DNA from: an uncultured Oscillibacter sp.
GTDB lineage: Bacteria; Bacillota; Clostridia; Oscillospirales; Oscillospiraceae
Length of the DNA stretch: 9,340 nt
NCBI GenBank assembly: GCA_905236835.1
Contig: CAJOQY010000077.1
Location: 1 to 9,340 of the forward strand
Direction of reading: 5' to 3'
The notes under the pieces were generated by a model. The model was not told the DNA's origin. It saw nothing but the letters and a program-made list of their open reading frames with translations, and ran no database searches. Below are positions 4,944 to 9,340 of the stretch, in pieces (position 1 is the stretch's first letter; each line of letters opens with the position of its first letter). The position numbers and the translations under genes were made by a program.

Positions 4944-6807
4944 AAATAATCAAACCCTCGCTTGGAAATTATACGAACAGGGCCGCGATTATAACAACCG
5001 CCTGACGCCCAATCAATACCAGCTTGTGGAGACCAACACGGAATTTTTCGCGGGCAATCAATGGCTTCATCTGCCCGACACGCCCGCCATGCGCGGCCTG
5101 CCCAAACCGACGTTTAATATTCTCAAACGCGTCGCCAGTCTGTTTGTGGCGTCTCTGACCAGTTCCGGCGTGGCGCTTCATGTCGAACCGCTGGACTGTC
5201 TCGCCGATTCCGATTCCGTCCGGGAGGCCGCCGAAATCGCGGACGCCGAAATCGCCAATCTGCTGGAAAAACTTAAAATAGAATATCGCATTCGAGACGC
5301 TTTATTCGACGGCGCGCAAACCGGCGATTACTGCGCCCATTTTTATTTTGATCCCGAAGCCGCCCCGTACAGCGGCGCGTTCGGCAATCGGCGCGGCGAA
5401 ATCAAAATGGAACTCATCGACGGCATTAATATCATGTTCGGCAATCCGAATTGTAATCAAGTCGAAAATCAGCCGTATATTTTAATCCTTGGCCGTGACA
5501 CAGTCGAGCGCCTGCGCGACGAGGCCGCGTATTGGCGGCGGCGCGAACTTCTCACAAACGCGGCAAGCGATATAAACCATTCAGCCAATCCGGATTTTAA
5601 TTTAAATAATTTAAATAATTTCAATCAATTCCAGCCGGATCACGAAACCCGCGATTTCCCCGGCGTGGGCGGGCAAACCGAATTACAGGGCGACGAGTCC
5701 GGAAAAGCGTTATATATCCTGCTTTATACAAAATCCGAAAAAATCATCACGGATTCTGACGGACAGCCCCGCCGGGAATATGAAATCCACGTCACGAAGG
5801 CCACGCGCGGCGCGGTGATTTATGAAAATATCAATACAGGCCTGTCCCGTTATCCAATCGCGTGGGGCAACTGGGAAAAACAAAAATATCAATACCATGG
5901 ACGCGCTTTAATTACCGGCATGATTCCCAATCAGATTTTTATCAATACCATGTTCGCGACAGCGATGCGGCATTTGCAATTAATGGCCTTCCCCCGGACT
6001 GTTTTCAACGCGGATTTAATATCCGCGTGGACGAACGAAGTCGGACAGGCCGTCGCCGTGCGGGGACTCCAGCCCGGACAAGATATAGCGTCCGTGGCGC
6101 GCAATCTGCCCGCCGCCGAGATGTCCGCGCAGATTTTCCAGTTAATCGACAAGGCGATGTTATATACCCGCGAATGTCTTGGCGCGGTCGATGTCCAGCT
6201 TGGCAGCGCGCCGCCCGACAACACATCCGCCCTCATGATTTTACAGACCAACGCCGAGGCCCCTCTGGAAAATATCCGCGCCAATTTATACGAATGGCTG
6301 GAAGATATTGGCGCGATTCTGCTTGACATGATGGGGACTTATTATGGCCGCCGTCCCGTCGCGTTCCGGCGCGGACGCGCGAAATACGGCGCGCCGGATC
6401 ATATTTCCGGGCATATTTCAAATACGCCGGAAAAAAACGTGATTGATTTTGATTTTTCCGTATTAAAGCCGCTCTGGTTCAGTCTCCGGACGGATACGGG
6501 CGCTTCCAGCCGCTTTGACGAAATCGCCCTGAGCCGGACGCTGGATGACCTGCGCCGGGACGGGGTTTTAAATTCCATTCAATATCTCGAACGCCTTCCC
6601 AATCGTTTTCTGCCGCGCAAAGATGAATTAATCTCTGAACTGCGCCGCGCTCCCGATTGGAACGCGCCGCCGCGCGACGCGTCAAACACGCGAACCGCGC
6701 GCGATACGCGTAATACAGACGCCGCGCGTGACACGCGTAATACAGGCGTCAATCCGGATTCCCCGGATTCCCATCATTTCCGCGAATTTCAGGCTTCACC
6801 GGCCTGA
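4927..6807 (+). CDS. Phage portal protein
   Basis: A 626-residue protein that would form the dodecameric ring at the packaging vertex, through which DNA enters and leaves the head. N-terminal NTEFFAGNQW (residues 37-46) and PKPTFNILKRVASLFVASL (59-77) match the usual portal opening (an x-GxQW motif, then an N-x-x-x-x-V helix). A helical crown or stem region lies near 100-130 and 325-450 (IPNQIFINTMFATAMRHLQL; long helix with LQTNAEAPLENIRANLYEW). The size suits P22-like or large Siphovirus portals. Odd parts: an Asn-rich insert (about 221-238) and a C-terminal tail with three 9-residue repeats (583-609). The start is uncertain. The ATG at 4927 has GGAG touching it, while the in-frame TTG at 4936 sits 9 bases after GGAG and may be the real start. 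It is coupled to the preceding small gene by a 17-base overlap. Stop TGA at 6805. Confidence 0.88.
   Translation: MIALLENNQTLAWKLYEQGRDYNNRLTPNQYQLVETNTEFFAGNQWLHLPDTPAMRGLPKPTFNILKRVASLFVASLTSSGVALHVEPLDCLADSDSVREAAEIADAEIANLLEKLKIEYRIRDALFDGAQTGDYCAHFYFDPEAAPYSGAFGNRRGEIKMELIDGINIMFGNPNCNQVENQPYILILGRDTVERLRDEAAYWRRRELLTNAASDINHSANPDFNLNNLNNFNQFQPDHETRDFPGVGGQTELQGDESGKALYILLYTKSEKIITDSDGQPRREYEIHVTKATRGAVIYENINTGLSRYPIAWGNWEKQKYQYHGRALITGMIPNQIFINTMFATAMRHLQLMAFPRTVFNADLISAWTNEVGQAVAVRGLQPGQDIASVARNLPAAEMSAQIFQLIDKAMLYTRECLGAVDVQLGSAPPDNTSALMILQTNAEAPLENIRANLYEWLEDIGAILLDMMGTYYGRRPVAFRRGRAKYGAPDHISGHISNTPEKNVIDFDFSVLKPLWFSLRTDTGASSRFDEIALSRTLDDLRRDGVLNSIQYLERLPNRFLPRKDELISELRRAPDWNAPPRDASNTRTARDTRNTDAARDTRNTGVNPDSPDSHHFREFQASPA
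5584..5640 (+). repeat. Asn-codon-rich low-complexity insert in portal gene
   Basis: The stretch encodes an Asn/Phe/Leu/Gln-rich run (NLNNLNNFNQFQ) through a tandem TTTAAATAA-like repeat in an otherwise GC-rich gene. It sits between two conserved-looking segments and is probably a surface loop expanded by replication slippage. The reading frame is kept. Confidence 0.65.
6673..6753 (+). repeat. Three 27-bp tandem units at the portal C-terminus
   Basis: Units at 6673-6699, 6700-6726 and 6727-6753 encode RDASNTRTA, RDTRNTDAA and RDTRNTGVN. The second and third share nearly identical DNA (CGCG(C/T)GA(T/C)ACGCGTAATACAG). The tail is hydrophilic and likely disordered, near the end of a portal whose extreme C-terminus is often variable among phages. 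Confidence 0.8.
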
Positions 6808-6813
6808 TTCGAC

Positions 6814-6839
6814 ATACTTTCCCACCAAGAAAGGAGTAT
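6814..6839 (+). promoter_or_regulatory. Possible hairpin masking the scaffold gene ribosome binding site
   Basis: ATACTTTC (6814-6821) can pair with GAA (6829-6831) and AGTAT (6835-6839), leaving a 3-base bulge. This would bury the AAGGAG (6831-6836) that serves the ATG at 6849 with a long 12-base spacing. The stem is short and A/T-rich, so the effect would be modest. Confidence 0.3.
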
Positions 6840-6848
6840 ATAAATCTC

Positions 6849-7427
6849 ATGGACAATCTCAACGACACAGCGCGGGACGCGCGTTTTCCCGCTCCATGGA
6901 CGGATGATCCGATTTTGCCGGACGGATGGCGCGAAGGCGAGGACCTGACCGCCGCCGTTTCGCCGTCCCCCGTCCAGACGCCCGCCGTCCCCACCTCGGA
7001 CAGCCAGCCGGACAATAAACGCGTATATCATTTGAAAGTCAATCATCAGGAACGCGATGTCGCGCTTTCGGACGACGAAGTCATTCAACGGCTTCAAAAA
7101 TCCTACGCGTTCGACGAATGGAAACAGCCCGCCGATCTGACATCACAGGTCACGCGGGCCCGGCGATTGTTCCCGGATTTAACCGAAATCCCGCCGGAAG
7201 TCGCCGAATCCGTCGCCAACGGAAGCCCGTTTCTCAGCGCTTATACGGCGTACCGCGTCCGGGAAAGCGAACGCGAATCCAACCGGCTCCGTCTGGAAAA
7301 CGAAATCCTGCGTCAAAATCAAGAGGCGATGCGCCGCGCGCCCGTCCGGGGCGTGACGGCCTCCGGAAGCGTCCGCGACGCGCCGCTGTCTGATTTTGAA
7401 CGCGGTTTCGATTCCGACGGATGGTAA
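6849..7427 (+). CDS. Probable capsid scaffolding protein
   Basis: A 192-residue protein between portal and coat, the usual place of the scaffold, which shapes the procapsid and leaves or is degraded before DNA fills the head. The first 55 residues are acidic and Pro/Ser/Thr-rich. Residues 56-95 contain VYHLKVNHQERDVALSDDEV-IQRLQKSYAFDE, a motif style (short beta pair with a conserved basic/Glu turn, then an 'IQK'-type helix) seen in Firmicutes phage scaffold or scaffold-like proteins. Residues about 128-165 (YRVRESERESNRLRLENEIL) form a charged helix or coiled coil, and the tail ends DFERGFDSDGW. No protease motif is visible. The start has AAGGAG 12 bases upstream. The family is not certain; position and the charged helical make-up are the evidence. 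Confidence 0.65.
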   Translation: MDNLNDTARDARFPAPWTDDPILPDGWREGEDLTAAVSPSPVQTPAVPTSDSQPDNKRVYHLKVNHQERDVALSDDEVIQRLQKSYAFDEWKQPADLTSQVTRARRLFPDLTEIPPEVAESVANGSPFLSAYTAYRVRESERESNRLRLENEILRQNQEAMRRAPVRGVTASGSVRDAPLSDFERGFDSDGW

Positions 7428-7496
7428 ATTTTTATATTATTATTTATTATTTTAAAAATTATTTAAAAAAATTTTTCAAGAAAGGAAGCGTCAATC
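7425..7496 (+). other. A/T-only spacer before the coat gene
   Basis: Bases 7425-7476 are 52 consecutive A/T, starting at the scaffold stop codon. A weak 7-bp A/T stem (AAAAATT 7454-7460 with AATTTTT 7470-7476) is possible. AAAGGA (7481-7486) lies 10 bases before the coat ATG at 7497. It could act as an A/T-rich translation enhancer or hold a promoter for the highly expressed coat gene; neither is proved. Confidence 0.55.
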
Positions 7497-8330
7497 ATGC
7501 CCGTCAATCTCGCGAACCGTTTTTCCGGCAAAGTCGATGAACGCTTTTTCCGGGAATCGCAGGCCATGATGGCCCTGAATAATGATTATAAATTCTCCGG
7601 CGTCTCGACGGTTTATGTCTATTCCGTTCCCACCGTCGCGCTGAATAATTACACCCGCAGCGGCTCCCAGCGTTACGGCTCCCCCACTGATTTGCAGAAT
7701 AATATCCAGCAATTGACTGTCAGCCGTGACCGCGCGTTCAGCTTTGTCATTGACCGGGGCGACAAGACCCAGTCACAGATGACCATGGACGCCGGAAAAG
7801 CGTTGTCCCGTGAAATCCGGGAAGTCGTGATCCCGGAATATGACTCATATGTATTTGAGACCCTCGCCAAAGCCGCGATTGCCAAAAGCAATACCGCCGC
7901 AACCGCCGCCACGAAAAGCAACGCTTATGAACTCTTCCTCAACGCGCAAGAAACCCTCGGCAACGCGAACGTGCCTGACAGCGGGCGCGTGTGCTTTTGC
8001 TCTTACAAATTCGCGAATTTATTGAAACAAGACCCGGCTTTTATGCGTTACGGCGACACGTCCCAGAAAATGCTCCAACGGGGCGTGATTGGCGAAGTGG
8101 ACGGCTGTTCCATTATCAAAGTCCCGGCGACGCGTCTGCCGTCCGGGTGTTCGTTCATTCTCGCCCATCCCTCCGCCGCAACCGCGCCGAAACAGCTGGA
8201 AGATTATAAAATCCATGACAATCCCCCCGGCATTTCCGGCTGGCTCGTGGAAGGACGGATTTTATACGACTGCTTTGTCCTCAACAGCAAATCCGACGGC
8301 GTCTGGTATCACGGCCCCGCGATTCCCTGA
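7497..8330 (+). CDS. Major capsid (coat) protein, HK97-fold, P22-like type
   Basis: A 277-residue shell protein. It lies directly after the probable scaffold and before the connector. Characteristic stretches are the long central helix MDAGKALSREIREVVIPEYD (residues 97-116), the RGVIGEVDGCSIIKVP segment (195-210, a beta-strand of the axial domain that recurs as G-x-x-x-x-G-x-x-I-x-K-x-P in such coats) and DYKIHDNPPGISGWLVEGR (236-254), which leads into the last strands. This style matches P22-coat-like proteins of Clostridial prophages. There is no N-terminal delta domain of the cleaved HK97 kind and no protease gene nearby, so assembly by a separate scaffold without coat cleavage is inferred. 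The ribosome binding site is AAAGGA with 10-base spacing. It is followed by a GC-rich hairpin. Confidence 0.88.
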   Translation: MPVNLANRFSGKVDERFFRESQAMMALNNDYKFSGVSTVYVYSVPTVALNNYTRSGSQRYGSPTDLQNNIQQLTVSRDRAFSFVIDRGDKTQSQMTMDAGKALSREIREVVIPEYDSYVFETLAKAAIAKSNTAATAATKSNAYELFLNAQETLGNANVPDSGRVCFCSYKFANLLKQDPAFMRYGDTSQKMLQRGVIGEVDGCSIIKVPATRLPSGCSFILAHPSAATAPKQLEDYKIHDNPPGISGWLVEGRILYDCFVLNSKSDGVWYHGPAIP

Positions 8331-8344
8331 TGGATTCCTTTCGT

Positions 8345-8370
8345 CCCCTCTCCCGCCAAGCGGGAAGGGG
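8345..8370 (+). repeat. GC-rich hairpin after the coat gene
   Basis: CCCCT (8345-8349) and TCCCGC (8351-8356) pair with GCGGGA (8360-8365) and AGGGG (8366-8370) around a CAA loop, with one bulged C: an 11-bp stem. No T run follows, so it is not a standard terminator. It may stabilise the 3' end of the coat mRNA or weaken readthrough into the connector gene. The CCCTCTCCCGC...GCGGGA core resembles dispersed REP-like palindromes of bacterial chromosomes. Confidence 0.6.
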
Positions 8371-8427
8371 ACGCGCGAAAATATTATATAATTTATATCA
8401 ATATAATCTATAAAAGGCGGGAATATC

Positions 8428-9051
8428 ATGGAATACGGCGCCATTAAAAGACAAGTATTGGAATTGCTGGATCAATATACCATCGCGGGGGAAGAAATTT
8501 CCCCGGCTTATAATCATCAATCCGATGATATACACCGCGTTCCCAATTTGATCAATCAAGCCCTTGTGGACATCCGAACCGGCGTCTTGCCGGAACGCGC
8601 GGTCTGTCAGGTGGGGGACAGCCAAAGCGACGCGGACAGTCAGGACGGGACAAATCTCGGCGGCGTCTGGATCATGCACACGCTCCCCGGCGATTTCTGG
8701 CGTCCGCGCAGCGGCGGCGTCCGGAAACTGGACGGGCAAAATCGCCCCGCGCCGTTCAATCAATATCAACTGATCGGCAAAAAAAGCGTTTTAACCCCGC
8801 CGGGACGTTATCTGATCGAATATGACCGTTATCCGGAACAGCTTCCGGCGAATCCCAATGATCATTATAATCTTGACGAAGATCCGGAAGTCATACAGGC
8901 CGCGTGTCTGTACGCCGCCGCCATGCTGGCCGCGCGGGAAGATGAAACGCTTTACAGCGCGCTTTATAACGCCTATGAATCCCGACTGACCCGCATGATT
9001 CCCGCTCCGGCGGCGGAAGTCCGGATTGTACAGGACGTTTACGCGTTCTAA
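8428..9051 (+). CDS. Head-tail connector / head completion protein
   Basis: A 207-residue protein in the slot after the coat gene where the adaptor that docks under the portal is normally encoded. Residues 1-50 have the typical opening of such adaptors (a helix IKRQVLELLDQYTIAG, a VPNLINQALVDI helix). The middle is beta-rich, with DFWRPRSGG and the RYLIEYDRYPEQLP strand pair (137-150). A C-terminal helical hairpin (about 160-195, EVIQAACLYAAAMLAAREDE, LYSALYNAYESRL) follows. This helix-beta-helix plan is that of P22 gp4-like and gp6/gp15-like adaptors. AAAGG (8413-8417) lies 10 bases before the ATG. Exact family is not certain. An A/T-rich gap of 56 bases separates it from the next gene. Confidence 0.7.
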   Translation: MEYGAIKRQVLELLDQYTIAGEEISPAYNHQSDDIHRVPNLINQALVDIRTGVLPERAVCQVGDSQSDADSQDGTNLGGVWIMHTLPGDFWRPRSGGVRKLDGQNRPAPFNQYQLIGKKSVLTPPGRYLIEYDRYPEQLPANPNDHYNLDEDPEVIQAACLYAAAMLAAREDETLYSALYNAYESRLTRMIPAPAAEVRIVQDVYAF

Positions 9052-9107
9052 AGCTATTTTATATTTTTTTATTTTTCTATTACGCGTTTACGCGAGGAGG
9101 GGTTTTT

Positions 9108-9340
9108 ATGGCTGTCCGGCGTCCGGCGACGCTGATTTTTAACAGACGAAAACGGGATATATCCGCCGATTTTCCGCGTTTCGACGGCGGATTAAATCTG
9201 CGGGAATCCGAATTTCGATTGGCTCCCAACGAAAGTCCGGAAATCGTCAATCTCTGGTGGAATGACGGCTGTCTGCAGTCCCGTCCCGGGCAGGAATGGG
9301 CCGCCGCGCCGCTGTCCGCGTCCGATCCGTCCGGTATATC
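9108..9340 (+). CDS. N-terminus of a further virion (head-tail or tail) protein, 3'-truncated
   Basis: The frame opens at ATG 9108 behind a very strong AGGAGGGG (9095-9102, 5-base spacing) and is open to the window edge (77 codons). Near residues 25-60 it reads FDGGLNLRESEFRLAPNESP and EIVNLWWNDGCLQSRPG. The GGLN...N-x-x-x-x-G-x-L-x-x-R-x-G pattern is common at the start of phage virion proteins encoded just after the connector, such as P22 gp10-like stabilisation proteins and tail components that begin with a beta propeller. The first 20 residues are basic. No signal peptide. The rest lies outside the window, so the exact function stays open. Confidence 0.6.
   Translation, partial: MAVRRPATLIFNRRKRDISADFPRFDGGLNLRESEFRLAPNESPEIVNLWWNDGCLQSRPGQEWAAAPLSASDPSGI

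Noticed and set aside
5862..6326. Alternative-frame + strand reading frame of 154 codons inside the portal gene
   Set aside because: Lies fully within a well-supported portal segment, is rich in Arg as expected for a shadow frame, and has no start signal.
5931..6329. Reverse-strand reading frame of 132 codons opposite the portal gene
   Set aside because: No ribosome binding site or recognisable motif; opposite a conserved portal core; Ser/Arg/Ala-rich shadow.
6673..6753. CRISPR-like array in the portal tail
   Set aside because: The units are contiguous 27-base coding repeats with no spacers and keep the reading frame.
8345..8370. Rho-independent terminator after the coat gene
   Set aside because: The stem is strong but followed by ACGCGCGAAA rather than a T run, so it is listed as a hairpin only.

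Overview
The window reads like a chromosome segment of a low-to-mid GC Gram-positive bacterium, most likely an anaerobic member of the Clostridia. The reasons are strong AGGAGG-type ribosome binding sites, a PgcA-type phosphoglucomutase, a secreted single-cohesin protein, and phage head proteins whose sequence style recalls prophages of gut Clostridia. The taxonomic call is inference from style, not a match. Coding sequence is GC-rich, while several intergenic spacers are pure A/T.

Layout. Positions 1-2519 hold two apparent host genes: the 3' part of an alpha-phosphoglucomutase (cut by the left edge) and a secreted protein with one cohesin domain and a C-terminal beta-type domain. Positions 2520-2712 are a 193-base non-coding junction with three GCATACGC-type inverted repeats, a candidate sigma-A promoter and a good rho-independent terminator. 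From 2713 to the right edge everything is on the + strand and forms a tailed-phage packaging and head module: probable small terminase, large terminase, a small membrane protein, portal, probable scaffold, major capsid protein, head-tail connector, and the start of a further virion protein cut by the right edge. No gap between genes exceeds 300 bases.

How the genes work together. The terminase subunits would cut and pump DNA through the portal dodecamer into a procapsid built from the coat protein around the scaffold. The connector (and perhaps the truncated last protein) would close the filled head and link it to the tail. The order terS-terL-portal-scaffold-coat-connector, with no head protease gene and no obvious cleavable coat pro-domain, is closest to a P22-like head plan. 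All visible active-site motifs of the large terminase are present and no reading frame is broken, so the module looks functional.

Main points of interest. The module begins directly after host genes, with no integrase, repressor, replication or lysis gene at this end. The junction contains a promoter followed by a terminator and alternative RNA pairings before terS. A single-pass membrane protein is encoded between terL and portal. TerS and portal carry in-frame short tandem repeats. Pure A/T spacers and an apparent excess of CCGG are shared by host and phage genes. I did not find evidence for a clearly new defence or mobile system.
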